DNA of 36,165 bases from an uncultured Eubacteriales bacterium. GTDB lineage: Bacteria > Bacillota > Clostridia > Lachnospirales > Lachnospiraceae. The stretch covers positions 1 through 36,165 of the forward strand of contig UQYF01000027.1 of NCBI GenBank assembly GCA_900545175.1, in the 5' to 3' direction. Below are positions 5,433 to 14,024 of the stretch, one piece after another. Every line of letters starts with the position of its first letter. The first letter of the stretch is position 1. The notes beneath the pieces are model-generated. The model was not told the DNA's origin, did no database searches, and saw only the letters and a list, made by a program, of their open reading frames with translations. The translations under genes were made by a program, and so were the position numbers.

Positions 5433-8066
5433 ATGCTTCAATTAAAAAATATTGTCAAGGACTATGTGAGCGGCGATACAACAGTGAAGGCGCTTAAAGG
5501 AATTGACATTACTTTCAGGGACAGCGAGTTCGTGTCCATACTTGGACAATCCGGCTGTGGAAAGACAACATTGCTCAATATCATAGGCGGTCTTGACCAG
5601 TATACAAGCGGTGATTTGATTATCAATGGAAAATCTACCAAAAAGTATAAGGATTCCGACTGGGATACTTACCGCAATCACACTATCGGCTTTGTATTTC
5701 AGAGCTATAATCTGATTCCTCATCAGTCGGTTCTTTCAAATGTTGAGCTTGCGCTCACGCTTTCAGGTGTGTCGAAGGCTGAGAGAAGAAAAAGAGCCAT
5801 AGAGGTGCTTGAAAAGGTAGGGCTTGGAGACCAGATACACAAGAAGCCAAACCAGATGTCCGGCGGACAGATGCAGAGAGTTGCCATTGCAAGAGCACTT
5901 GTAAATAATCCGGATATCCTGCTCGCAGACGAACCGACAGGTGCGCTTGATTCAGCTACAAGCATCCAGATTATGGAGCTGTTAAAGGAGATATCCAAGG
6001 ACAGGCTTATAATTATGGTAACTCACAACCCGGAGCTTGCCGAAAAGTATTCATCGAGGATTGTAAGACTGTTAGATGGCAAGGTTACAGATGACACTAT
6101 GCCTTATGAGCAGACGGACAGCAGAGTTACCGAGAACAGCACGTCTAAGAGAGAAAAGAAAAAGAAAGGCACATCCATGTCATATATGACAGCTTTATCG
6201 CTGAGTGCCAATAATCTCATGACCAAAAAAGGAAGAACTCTTCTGACAGCGTTTGCTGGCAGCATCGGTATCATCGGAATAGCACTTATCCTCGCACTTT
6301 CAAGTGGTTTTCAGAGCTATATAAAGAGAGTTGAGGAGGATACTCTTTCCTCATATCCTATAGCTATCGAGGAGGAGCAGGTCGATTACTCAAGCATGAT
6401 GAGCGCATTTATGGGACAGAATGTGACAGATGCAGCGGAGAAAGAGGATGGAAAAATATATTCCAATAACATTATCAGTGAAATGTTAAACTCCATGATG
6501 TCACAGGTTCAGGTAAATAATCTTGCTGATTTTAAGAAGTTTATTGAGGATGAGAATAATGGCTTTGGTGAGCTTGTAAGCGATATACAGTACGGTTATT
6601 CGACAACTCTCAATATATACAAGGAAGATACTTCCGATGGCATTGTTCAGGTAAATCCAAGCACTGTGTTAGATACTATCGGAATGGGACAGCTTGCGGG
6701 AATGTCAGGCTCTTCGATGATGGGCTCATCAATGATGGGCGGTTCATGGGATGTATGGAGTGAGCTTATCGGAAATCAGACTCTCCTCGAATCGCAGTAT
6801 GATGTTATTGCAGGAAGATGGCCGTCAGCATACAATGAGATAGTTCTTATTGTGGATGAGAACAACGAAATAAGCGATTATGCCCTGTACGCACTTGGTC
6901 TTAAGGATCAGAAGGAAGTAGCTGACACTATGACACGTCTTGCTAAGGGTGAGGAGGTTGTAAGCTATAAGTCTGAATACACATATGAAGATATCCTTGA
7001 TTTGAGATACAGACTGGTAGTAAACACAGATTTTTACAGCTATGATGATGAGAATGGAACCTATACTGATGTGAGGGAGGATGAGGACAGCTATAAGAAA
7101 GCCATTGCAGATGGTATACAGCTTCAGGTTGTAGGTATTTTAAGACCGGATCCTGATGCCGTAACAGGTGCGGTGAGTGGTTCGGTAGGTTACACAAGCG
7201 CACTTATGGAGTATGTCATCAATCAGATTAATGCATCGGATATTGTAAAGAAGCAGGCAGCAGACCATGACACAGATGTAATTATAGGAAAGCCATTTAC
7301 CAAGGATGGTGAAGAGGTTGAGATGGAGAACACCTTTGACATTACAACGCTTACACCTGAGCAGCAGGCATATCTTGCAGCACTGTCACAGGAAGAGTTA
7401 GAGGCACTTATGGCATCCTATATGCAGCCGGCAACCTCATCTGCAACCTACGATGACAATATGGAAGCGTTTGGTGTCGCTGACCTTGAAAAACCAAGCT
7501 CGATTATGATTTATCCGGTTGATTTTGCTTCAAAGGATGCGATATCAGATAAGATATCTGAATATAATGATATGGTTCGTGCGGATGGAAGAGAGGAAGC
7601 AGTGATTAATTATACGGATTACATTGGACTTATGATGTCATCTGTCAGCACGATTATAAATGCAATTTCGTATGTGCTTATAGCTTTTGTTGCGATATCG
7701 CTTGTTGTATCTTCCATAATGATTGGTATTATCACATACATCTCGGTTCTTGAGAGAACAAAAGAGATAGGTATATTGAGAAGTATCGGTGCATCAAAGC
7801 ATGATATCTCAATGGTATTTAATGCCGAGACACTCATTGTCGGTTTTGTCTCAGGTGCGATGGGAATTGTTGTGACACTTCTTCTCATAATTCCGATAAA
7901 TGCTGTCATAAAGAATCTCTCGGGCATCTCAAATGTAGCCGGACTTCCTTGGATGGCAGCACTTATACTTGTGCTCATAAGCATGGCACTTACATTTATT
8001 GCCGGGCTTATACCTGCTAAGATGGCGGCAAAGAAGGATCCGGTTGTGGCGCTTAGAAGTGAGTAA
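5433..8066 (+). CDS. ABC transporter, fused ATPase and FtsX-type permease (MacB-like class)
   Basis: An 877-residue protein with an N-terminal ATPase of the LolD/MacB class: Walker A GQSGCGKT (38-45), Q-loop Q90, signature MSGGQMQRVAIARAL (142-156), Walker B ILLADEPTGALD and H-loop H198. A charged linker (about 225-248) leads to an FtsX permease with one membrane helix at about 272-292, a roughly 440-residue extracellular region with a Met/Ser-rich stretch, and three C-terminal helices containing VLERTKEIGILRSIGAS. Such transporters usually move mechanical force or export peptides, antibiotics or lipids; the substrate is unknown. I start at 5433 because GGAGAG sits about 7 nt upstream; ATG 5421 is in frame but has a weaker site. 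No separate partner gene is adjacent, so it may act as a homodimer. Confidence 0.92.
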   Translation: MLQLKNIVKDYVSGDTTVKALKGIDITFRDSEFVSILGQSGCGKTTLLNIIGGLDQYTSGDLIINGKSTKKYKDSDWDTYRNHTIGFVFQSYNLIPHQSVLSNVELALTLSGVSKAERRKRAIEVLEKVGLGDQIHKKPNQMSGGQMQRVAIARALVNNPDILLADEPTGALDSATSIQIMELLKEISKDRLIIMVTHNPELAEKYSSRIVRLLDGKVTDDTMPYEQTDSRVTENSTSKREKKKKGTSMSYMTALSLSANNLMTKKGRTLLTAFAGSIGIIGIALILALSSGFQSYIKRVEEDTLSSYPIAIEEEQVDYSSMMSAFMGQNVTDAAEKEDGKIYSNNIISEMLNSMMSQVQVNNLADFKKFIEDENNGFGELVSDIQYGYSTTLNIYKEDTSDGIVQVNPSTVLDTIGMGQLAGMSGSSMMGSSMMGGSWDVWSELIGNQTLLESQYDVIAGRWPSAYNEIVLIVDENNEISDYALYALGLKDQKEVADTMTRLAKGEEVVSYKSEYTYEDILDLRYRLVVNTDFYSYDDENGTYTDVREDEDSYKKAIADGIQLQVVGILRPDPDAVTGAVSGSVGYTSALMEYVINQINASDIVKKQAADHDTDVIIGKPFTKDGEEVEMENTFDITTLTPEQQAYLAALSQEELEALMASYMQPATSSATYDDNMEAFGVADLEKPSSIMIYPVDFASKDAISDKISEYNDMVRADGREEAVINYTDYIGLMMSSVSTIINAISYVLIAFVAISLVVSSIMIGIITYISVLERTKEIGILRSIGASKHDISMVFNAETLIVGFVSGAMGIVVTLLLIIPINAVIKNLSGISNVAGLPWMAALILVLISMALTFIAGLIPAKMAAKKDPVVALRSE

Positions 8067-8077
8067 GACGCATTGAT

Positions 8078-8141
8078 GTATACCATGTTATATTTATACA
8101 TATCAGCTCTATTGAACGAAGCAAGGTGCTCTAAGGACTCT
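8078..8141 (+). repeat. half copy of fold-back element family B
   Basis: This 64-nt segment matches the left part of the complete family B element (21410-21473) with about 6 mismatches, including the TTTATACATATCAGCTCT core and the CTAAGGACTCT end. The right half is missing. It sits in the 74-nt gap between two convergent genes and its last base is the first base of the patatin gene's stop codon. The half copy alone does not form a long hairpin. Confidence 0.85.
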
Positions 8142-9376
8142 CAATTCTTATTATCAAGAAAGTCTTTCAGCTTATCGATATTGCTTCCGGCACTGCTTAA
8201 GGTACGTTTGCGTTTTAAGGCGGCGATTATTTTTTCGTAGTCGGCGTCCTCGCGGCGCTTTTTTTCAGCCGGGTCTGTCGGTATACCGTTTAAGCGGTAC
8301 ATTCGTAGGCTGAAGGTTCTTAGTGTGTCATAGTATCCGAGGAGAATACGGAAGTCCACATTCTTATTGTTAAATTCGAGTGTGCCATCGAACAGGTCTC
8401 CGATTTCACGGCTTGGCACAATCTCGACCACCTCATTGAATTTGGAATACAGACTTGTGTCAACCTTGTCATCAGGTTCAAGCTTCACGACAATGAGCTT
8501 GTCGGCACCGACACTGGTCATGGGAAATACAGGAACATTGTCGGATAGACCGCCGTCACGGTACACATTTCCATGGATAATTTCCGGTGGGTAGATATAT
8601 GGCATTGCTGATGATGCGAGCAGGAATTTCTTTGCGTCATCAGGAGTGACTTCACTAAGGCTTATATATTCAGCCTGCGGTTTATCGTTCAGACATTCGA
8701 TGCAGTCGGAATTGTATTTTGACACACAGACATATGCGGGAATGTGCGATGAAGCGAGTTCGTCAAGCTTTAGATATTGGTCTATGATACCTATGAGTCC
8801 ATCGCGCGAGCACAGCCCATTTGTGAGTGTTCGTTTGACAAGTGTGTCAAGAGGACCTATGATGGTATCTAAATTGATATCTAAAAACTGCTTTGGCATG
8901 ATGGAAGTCCATATTGTCTTGGCAGTATCAAAGTCATTAAGTGAGATGAGGGCGGCATTGAGAGCGCCGACGGATGAACCTGATACAGCTATTAGATTTT
9001 TCTCAAGCTTTATCTTGCGCAGAGCTTCCCACACACCTAGCTGGTAGGCTCCTTTAGCACCGCCGCCGGCGAGTGTGAGCGCCCATTTTTCGCCGGAGAA
9101 ATCATCGTTGGTGATAACAGGAGCGTTGATATCTTCAAGAGTTATCCTGTGATTGTCTGTAGAGCTGTGTGAAGGCTTGGAGTTGTCCGGGTTATTGCGT
9201 TCTGACAGAGGATTATCCGTTAATTTTACAGAGAAAGTGTCTGTTACGGATGTAACAGCCTTATGACCTGTCATCTCTTCCCATATTTTCTGCCTTGTAT
9301 CGTTCTGTATTTGAATTTCATTGTCTACTTCAGCTTCTAGCTGCTTTAACTTGGCTGATAAATCAATCTCATTCAT
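8141..9376 (-). CDS. patatin-like phospholipase family protein
   Basis: A 411-residue protein with a patatin hydrolase domain from about residue 95 to 335. It has the oxyanion-hole GGGAKGAYQLGVWEAL (104-119), the nucleophile elbow GSSVG (Ser135) and the catalytic aspartate in DGGLSDNVP (D274), the complete Ser-Asp dyad. Such enzymes release fatty acids from glycerolipids; bacterial members act inside the cell or on host membranes. The first about 95 residues are charged, probably partly coiled or disordered, and there is no signal peptide. Ribosome binding site GGAGAGG about 7 nt before ATG. It lies downstream of the exporter pair on the same strand but 201 nt away, so it may have its own promoter. 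Confidence 0.92.
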   Translation of the reverse strand: MNEIDLSAKLKQLEAEVDNEIQIQNDTRQKIWEEMTGHKAVTSVTDTFSVKLTDNPLSERNNPDNSKPSHSSTDNHRITLEDINAPVITNDDFSGEKWALTLAGGGAKGAYQLGVWEALRKIKLEKNLIAVSGSSVGALNAALISLNDFDTAKTIWTSIMPKQFLDINLDTIIGPLDTLVKRTLTNGLCSRDGLIGIIDQYLKLDELASSHIPAYVCVSKYNSDCIECLNDKPQAEYISLSEVTPDDAKKFLLASSAMPYIYPPEIIHGNVYRDGGLSDNVPVFPMTSVGADKLIVVKLEPDDKVDTSLYSKFNEVVEIVPSREIGDLFDGTLEFNNKNVDFRILLGYYDTLRTFSLRMYRLNGIPTDPAEKKRREDADYEKIIAALKRKRTLSSAGSNIDKLKDFLDNKN

Positions 9377-9577
9377 CTATTATCCTCTCCTTAAAACAAA
9401 TTAAGAAATTCCGTTGAAATTAGCTGCATCATATGATTACGGTGTAAAGACATAACGACTTATTAAAGGCGTATGTCGCATTAGGCTTTTGTCATCCTAA
9501 AAGTGTATATTGTGTTAGATTTTGTATTCGTAATACATGGATATTATGCAATGGGAAATATTTTATTTGGCTGTAAA
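9377..9577. other. intergenic stretch between exporter and patatin genes
   Basis: This 201-nt AT-rich gap should hold the end of the exporter transcript and the patatin promoter, both on the minus strand. I see one short perfect dyad, TGTATT-CGT-AATACA (9523-9537), and a weak TTAGG/CCTAA stem near 9481-9499. Neither is a convincing terminator, and I could not assign promoter elements with confidence. Confidence 0.35.
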
Positions 9578-10024
9578 TTATAATTTTGATATACCTTTTT
9601 TTATAAGCTTGACTCCGATTAATGACATGAACATGATTCCGATACTTATTCCAAGTGCCGTTTCTATGGTTGTCACAAAATATTTTTCAAAAAGTGCTGT
9701 GTTGTTACTGATAACTGCCGACATAGTGTAGAAGAGTCCGCCGCCCGGAATCATTGGCATGACAGATGGAATGAGAAATACAGTCGTCGGGGCCTTTTTT
9801 GTGCGGGCGAGTATCTCGGAGTATAATGTGGCAAATGCGGAGGCGAGCATGTTGGTAATGAAAGCATTTGCAGTAAACTGTGATGCGAGGATGTAGATTA
9901 TCCATGCAAGCGAACCTCCGGCTGAGGCGAATAAAAGCTTGTCGCGTCTTATGTTAAAAAGTATCGAGTAACCGCCGGCACCAAGCCCTGCGGCTATTAC
10001 CTGTATTATATATTTTTGAAGCAT
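9578..10024 (-). CDS. threonine/serine exporter, small subunit (ThrE C-terminal half, DUF3815 type)
   Basis: A 148-residue integral membrane protein with about five hydrophobic helices and the conserved VMPMIPGGGLFY segment typical of the small half of split ThrE exporters. With the neighbouring gene it should form a proton-driven exporter of threonine and serine. I start at the ATG at 10024 (MLQKYIIQ) because AAAGAGGA stands about 5 nt before it. An in-frame ATG 8 codons upstream has no ribosome binding site and lies almost on the stop codon of the partner gene. The 27-nt gap to the partner implies one operon. Confidence 0.9.
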   Translation of the reverse strand: MLQKYIIQVIAAGLGAGGYSILFNIRRDKLLFASAGGSLAWIIYILASQFTANAFITNMLASAFATLYSEILARTKKAPTTVFLIPSVMPMIPGGGLFYTMSAVISNNTALFEKYFVTTIETALGISIGIMFMSLIGVKLIKKGISKL

Positions 10025-10051
10025 AGAATTCCTCTTTCCTATATACATATG

Positions 10052-10843
10052 TCAATGTATAAATAAGTTAAGCCCGACAATGGAGGTCGCAAATCCAAGA
10101 GCTATGGATATTGCAAGAATTACTGCCTCGATAAGCCGCAGCAGTCCTGACATTATATCGCCACATAGGATATCGCGCAGAGAGTTGGTCATCTGTGTTC
10201 CCGGAATATATAACATTACAAGTCCGATAAATACTTTGTCGAGATTGTCTATAAAGCCTGTAAGACCTATAAAGCGTGCGAGAACTCCGAGCAGAAATGT
10301 GCAGAAAAAATTGTACATTAACATATTGATTCTTAGCGGTCTTATTTTCATGTCAAGCACATAGGCAATGGTTGACAGAAGTCCTGCTATAAGCCCATCG
10401 CAGAGTGAACCTCCGAAAAAGACAGCGAATGCGACGCTTGATAGGATGTATCCGAATAGTGATATATACCATGGAAAATTGCGTGCTTTCCTGATGTCCG
10501 ATATCTCTTCCTCAATATTATTATATGCCGGAGTGTTAGAGCATATATAGCGGGAAATAGCATTCAAGTGTTCAAGCTTGTCAAGATTGTTGCTGTAAGA
10601 GTGGATACGTCTTGTCTGTGTGTCATGTGTGCCGTCAGGCAGTCTTATTGTGGCAGACAGATATGATGTTATGGAGAACACATCAACCTTAGTGCAGCCG
10701 TATGCAAGGCATATTCTTCTTATTGTATCTTCAACGCGGTTAGCTTCGGCACCGCATATTATCATCTTTTCACCCATATCCATTGAGAGTGTGAGCAGCT
10801 GTTCGCCGGTCATGTCTGATTTTAGCTGTGTCTCATTTTCCAT
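10052..10843 (-). CDS. threonine/serine exporter, large subunit (ThrE N-terminal half, DUF1212)
   Basis: A 263-residue protein with a cytoplasmic N-terminal domain of about 130 residues carrying CGAEANRVEDTIRRIC, the signature of the ThrE DUF1212 domain, followed by about five membrane helices. It is the first gene of a two-gene exporter; the next, 27 nt downstream on the same strand, supplies the remaining helices. Together they match the single-chain ThrE of Corynebacterium. The start codon lacks a strong ribosome binding site (only a T-rich stretch precedes it), which is odd beside its neighbours. A 13-bp palindrome, GTGCTT-T-AAGCAC (10859-10871), lies 16 nt upstream of the start on the transcribed side. 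Confidence 0.9.
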   Translation of the reverse strand: MENETQLKSDMTGEQLLTLSMDMGEKMIICGAEANRVEDTIRRICLAYGCTKVDVFSITSYLSATIRLPDGTHDTQTRRIHSYSNNLDKLEHLNAISRYICSNTPAYNNIEEEISDIRKARNFPWYISLFGYILSSVAFAVFFGGSLCDGLIAGLLSTIAYVLDMKIRPLRINMLMYNFFCTFLLGVLARFIGLTGFIDNLDKVFIGLVMLYIPGTQMTNSLRDILCGDIMSGLLRLIEAVILAISIALGFATSIVGLNLFIH

Positions 10844-10912
10844 AAAAAATCCGTTTCTGTGCTTTAAGCACGATAGAGTCAGGCAGTTAAAAGTGTGTTT
10901 TCATTATATATT

Positions 10913-11118
10913 ATGATATGAGGGTCAAAAGGTATTTTGCCCCTCATTTGATATCCTCGAATTGCTCCGCTGTAAAACAGCTCCCGCAATTCTAAAACAT
11001 TCGGAATCCGCTGATTTACTGCGTAAATCGCTGCTTCCTCATGTTTTGCGGGTCCTAAGTTCAAAAGCCTAATCGTGCAAGCACGAACGGCTTTTTGACC
11101 TTTTGACCCTGATATCAT
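10913..11118 (-). repeat. intact family A element, MITE-like, 206 bp
   Basis: The ends are 21-bp inverted repeats, ATGATATSAGGGTCAAAAGGT, with a single mismatch at position 8. Both ends are flanked directly by ATT (10910-10912 and 11119-11121), which could be a 3-bp target duplication, though in AT-rich sequence this is weak. On the minus strand the interior can be read as a 79-codon frame (MISGSKGQKAVRAC...) without a ribosome binding site, probably not a gene. The element fills most of the 413-nt gap between the exporter operon and luxS. Four related or partial copies occur in this window. Confidence 0.85.
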
Positions 11119-11256
11119 ATTCTATGCCGCACATATATAAACTGCCATAATGAATATAACACAACAGCCTTTAAAAATCAAAATAAATGTGGTACAGTTA
11201 GATGGTAGCACAGACAGTGAAAACATATAAAAATATAAAGAGAGGAATATGATTTT

Positions 11257-11745
11257 ATGAATAAGATTGCAAGCTTTACTGTAAATCACATAGACCTTCT
11301 GACAGGTATCTATGTATCAAGGAGGGACAGACTTTGTGAGCAGGTCTTAACAACCTTTGACCTTAGATTTACAAGACCGAATGTTGAGCCTGTTATGGAT
11401 ACAGCAGGCATTCACACTATTGAGCATCTTGGTGCGACATTTTTGAGAAATAATGAAGAGTGGAAGGACAGAACGATTTATTTCGGACCTATGGGATGTA
11501 GAACAGGCTTCTATGTTATCTTTGCGGGCGATTTAGAGTCAGAAGATATAGTTGGAGTTATAAGGGACATGATTGATTTCATAATCAATTTTTCGGACAA
11601 AGAGTGCGATATACCGGGATATTCACCTAGAGACTGCGGAAACTACCTCGACAATAATGTCATGGAAGCTAAGACATACGCACGCAAGTTCAAGGCAGAA
11701 GTGTTAGATAATATCAGTCCTGAAAGACTTGTATATCCAGAATAA
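11257..11745 (+). CDS. luxS: S-ribosylhomocysteine lyase (autoinducer-2 synthase)
   Basis: Cleaves S-ribosylhomocysteine to homocysteine and 4,5-dihydroxy-2,3-pentanedione, the precursor of autoinducer-2, in the activated methyl cycle. At 162 residues the length is normal. Metal ligands and catalytic residues are present: HTIEHL (H53, E56, H57), C81 in MGCRTGFY, and C127 in RDCGNYLDNN, the third metal ligand. The ribosome binding site AGAGAGG lies about 11 nt before ATG, somewhat far. It is monocistronic, bounded by the family A element upstream and a hairpin downstream that it shares with the convergent udk gene. Confidence 0.97.
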   Translation: MNKIASFTVNHIDLLTGIYVSRRDRLCEQVLTTFDLRFTRPNVEPVMDTAGIHTIEHLGATFLRNNEEWKDRTIYFGPMGCRTGFYVIFAGDLESEDIVGVIRDMIDFIINFSDKECDIPGYSPRDCGNYLDNNVMEAKTYARKFKAEVLDNISPERLVYPE

Positions 11746-11747
11746 AA

Positions 11748-11784
11748 AATGCAGCCTTTAATAATGGATATTATAGGCTGCATT
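11748..11784 (-). terminator. intrinsic terminator between luxS and udk
   Basis: AATGCAGCCT pairs with AGGCTGCATT around a 17-nt AT-rich loop. Read on the minus strand, the stem runs straight into TTTTTTATT, a classic terminator for udk. On the plus strand only AAAAAA precedes and a mixed sequence follows, so it should be weaker for luxS. Confidence 0.8.
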
Positions 11785-11817
11785 GATGTAATGTAAAATT
11801 AAGTTATCAGGTTATGT

Positions 11818-12453
11818 TTAGCTGAGCTTTAAAAGTGAGTCGATATGGCTTAGCAGAAGTTCGATAGCTGATGTGTTCTGACCGCCGCGTGGAATTATGA
11901 TATCTGCATATTTCTTAGATGGCTCTATGTATGCTTCGTGCATCGGCTTTACCGTGTCATGGTACTGTGTGAGTATTGACTCTACAGTACGCGCACGCTC
12001 TGCCATATCACGCTTGATACGTCTCATAAGGCGCTCATCAGCATCGGTATCTACAAAAATCTTCAAATCCATCTCATCGCGGAGAGCTTTGTTTTCGAGG
12101 ATAAGGATTCCTTCAACGATGATAACCTTTTTAGGCTCTACAAGTGTTACAGCCTGGCTTCTGTTGTGGATTGAGTAGTCATAGATCGGAACTTCAACAG
12201 GTATGCCTTTTTTGAGCATACGCACATGTTCAACCATCATGTCAGTCTCAAAAGAGTCAGGATGGTCGTAGTTTAACTTAGAACGCTCCTCATAGTTGAG
12301 GTCATTGTGAGCCTTGTAGTAACTGTCATGGCTTAGCACAGCGAGATTGTCACCGAAGTGTTCACGAATTATATTGACAATAGTGGTTTTTCCGGACGCA
12401 CTGCCGCCGGCAACGCCGATAACTTTAATGTTGGATGTATTTGAAACAGACAT
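11818..12453 (-). CDS. udk: uridine kinase
   Basis: Phosphorylates uridine and cytidine to UMP and CMP in pyrimidine salvage. From the ATG at 12453 it has 211 residues, the normal size; the frame extends further upstream but GAGAGGTG lies about 6 nt before this ATG. Key features are P-loop GGSASGKT (16-23), SHDSYY, LNYDHPDSFE, IPIYDYSIHNR-like substrate-binding segment (VPIYDYSIHNRS), VIIVEGILIL and R-R-I-K-R-D. It is divergent from the GH27 gene and the two share a 102-nt promoter region with a central palindrome. Confidence 0.95.
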   Translation of the reverse strand: MSVSNTSNIKVIGVAGGSASGKTTIVNIIREHFGDNLAVLSHDSYYKAHNDLNYEERSKLNYDHPDSFETDMMVEHVRMLKKGIPVEVPIYDYSIHNRSQAVTLVEPKKVIIVEGILILENKALRDEMDLKIFVDTDADERLMRRIKRDMAERARTVESILTQYHDTVKPMHEAYIEPSKKYADIIIPRGGQNTSAIELLLSHIDSLLKLS

Positions 12454-12481
12454 ACTGCACCTCTCAAGTATTTTAATTTTA

Positions 12482-12497
12482 TTTATTGTACAATAAA
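12482..12497. promoter_or_regulatory. 16-bp perfect palindrome in the udk/GH27 divergent promoter region
   Basis: TTTATTGT-ACAATAAA is a perfect dyad in the 102-nt region between the two divergent starts. Its centre TTGTACAA supplies a TACAAT -10 sequence on both strands, so a protein bound here would cover both promoters. It could be an operator or merely the overlap of two -10 boxes. Confidence 0.5.
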
Positions 12498-12513
12498 ATA
12501 TTTCAGGGTGCAA
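12485..12513 (-). promoter_or_regulatory. candidate sigma-A promoter for udk
   Basis: On the minus strand TTGCAC (12508-12513) is followed after exactly 17 nt by TACAAT (12485-12490). The predicted transcript start lies about 25 nt before the udk ribosome binding site. The -10 lies inside the perfect palindrome shared with the GH27 side. Confidence 0.5.
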
Positions 12514-12555
12514 CTTATTATTTTTCACCGCTATAGGGCGGAATGGAGGGTCAGC

Positions 12556-13812
12556 ATGAACAAAAATGATTTTGCACTCACAGCTCCGATGGGATGGAAC
12601 AGCTATGATTATTACGACACAACAGTCACACAGCTTGATGTCACATCGAATGCTGATTATATGGCAAAGAATCTTAAGCATTATGGCTGGGAGTACATTG
12701 TTGTGGATATTGAATGGTATTCAAATGATGCAGGGACAAGAAGAAAGGAATACCAATATATTCCGTTCGGTGATATTCAGATGGACGAGTATGGAAGGCT
12801 GCAGCCGTCACCTAAGAGATTCCCTTCATCGGCAGACGGAAGCGGCTTTAAATGGCTTGCGGACTATATACATGAGAAGGGTCTGAAGTTTGGAATACAT
12901 ATAATGAGAGGTATTCCAAGGGAGGCAGCGCACAGACATCTGCCTATATATGGAAGTGAATACACAGCAGATGAGGCAGCGGACGCTTATTCAATATGCT
13001 GCTGGAATCCTGACATGTATGGTGTTAAGGATAATGCCGCAGGCAGGGCATATTATGACTCACTCATAGCGATGTACGCTGAGTGGGGCGTAGATTTTAT
13101 AAAGTGTGACGATATATGTGACAGCCGGATGTATAGAGAGCCTGCATATTTTTCGGGATGGCATGAGACTCGTATGATTCATGAGGCTATTTTAAAATGT
13201 GGCAGACCGATTGTGTTAAGTCTTTCACCGGGTCCGGCACATATTGACAAAGCATGGCATTACAGTGAATACGCCAACATGTGGAGAATAACCGATGACT
13301 TCTGGGATAACTGGGATGCACTGAAGAATATGTTCACAAAATGCGAGCAGTGGCAGGATCATGTTAAGAGCGGCTGCTATCCTGACTGTGATATGCTTCC
13401 GTTAAGATTTATCGGAAAGGGCTTCGGAGAGGTGAGGAAAACCAATTTTACTGAGGATGAGCAGCGCACCATGATGCTGCTTTGGTGCATGTTCGGCTCG
13501 CCTCTCATGCTTGGCTGTGAGCTTACGCAGCTTGATGTATCTACATATTCGATTATCACAAATACCAAGGTGCTTGGATTATTAGGTGAGGGCAGGCATG
13601 GCAGACAGCTTGCACACAATGACAGCTTTGCCATGTGGATAAATGAACCAGTAAGCGACAAGGCGGTGGATAAGACAAGCTATATAGCATTGTTTAATCT
13701 TTCTGACGAAAAGAAGACCTTTAAGGTTGATTTATCCGGGTATGCTGTGGATTCTGACAGAGTGCTTGAATATGAAATAAGACCACATGCTTGTGTGATG
13801 ACTGAACTGTAA
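12556..13812 (+). CDS. glycoside hydrolase family 27, alpha-galactosidase-like
   Basis: From the ATG at 12556, which follows GGAGGG, it has 418 residues and no signal peptide, so it should act in the cytoplasm on imported oligosaccharides. GH27/clan GH-D features are TAPMGWNSYDYY near the N-terminus, YIVVDIEWY, and FGIHIMRGIPR. The nucleophile aspartate is in WGVDFIKCDDICD (D185 by alignment to FxKxD) and the acid/base in MWRITDDFWD (probably D248). Expected action is release of terminal alpha-galactose; beta-L-arabinopyranosidase activity also occurs in this family and would fit the GH51 and GH2 neighbours. It is divergent from udk. A family A repeat begins 6 nt after its stop. Confidence 0.9.
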   Translation: MNKNDFALTAPMGWNSYDYYDTTVTQLDVTSNADYMAKNLKHYGWEYIVVDIEWYSNDAGTRRKEYQYIPFGDIQMDEYGRLQPSPKRFPSSADGSGFKWLADYIHEKGLKFGIHIMRGIPREAAHRHLPIYGSEYTADEAADAYSICCWNPDMYGVKDNAAGRAYYDSLIAMYAEWGVDFIKCDDICDSRMYREPAYFSGWHETRMIHEAILKCGRPIVLSLSPGPAHIDKAWHYSEYANMWRITDDFWDNWDALKNMFTKCEQWQDHVKSGCYPDCDMLPLRFIGKGFGEVRKTNFTEDEQRTMMLLWCMFGSPLMLGCELTQLDVSTYSIITNTKVLGLLGEGRHGRQLAHNDSFAMWINEPVSDKAVDKTSYIALFNLSDEKKTFKVDLSGYAVDSDRVLEYEIRPHACVMTEL

Positions 13813-13818
13813 AATATT

Positions 13819-13986
13819 ATGATATCAGGGTCAAAAGGTCAAAAAGCCGTTCGTGCTTGCACGATTAGGCTTTTGAACTTGGAACCCGCAAAACATGAGG
13901 AAGCAGCGATTTACGCAGTAAATCAGCGGATTCCGAATGTTTTAGAATTGCGGGAGCTGTTTTACAGCGGAGCAATTCGAGGATAT
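13819..13986 (+). repeat. family A element, 3'-truncated copy
   Basis: These 168 bp match the intact copy (opposite orientation at 10951-11118) with only two differences, so the two separated recently. The start has the full ATGATATCAGGGTCAAAAGG end, but the other inverted end is missing: after GAGGATAT the sequence leaves the element. It lies 6 nt after the GH27 stop codon and ends 38 nt before the MocR start, so the leader of the regulator gene is largely repeat DNA. Confidence 0.9.
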
Positions 13987-14024
13987 GATATGTATAAGAA
14001 TTATTTATAATCGGAGGCATGCAG

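Noticed and set aside
11021..11118. 79-codon minus-strand frame in the family A element as a gene
   Set aside because: No ribosome binding site and the frame uses the inverted terminal repeats as coding sequence; retained only as an observation on frame conservation.
13987..14003. Resemblance of the sequence after the truncated family A copy (ATGATATGTATAA) to the family B end
   Set aside because: The match is about 12 nt in AT-rich DNA; not enough to claim a composite A-B element.
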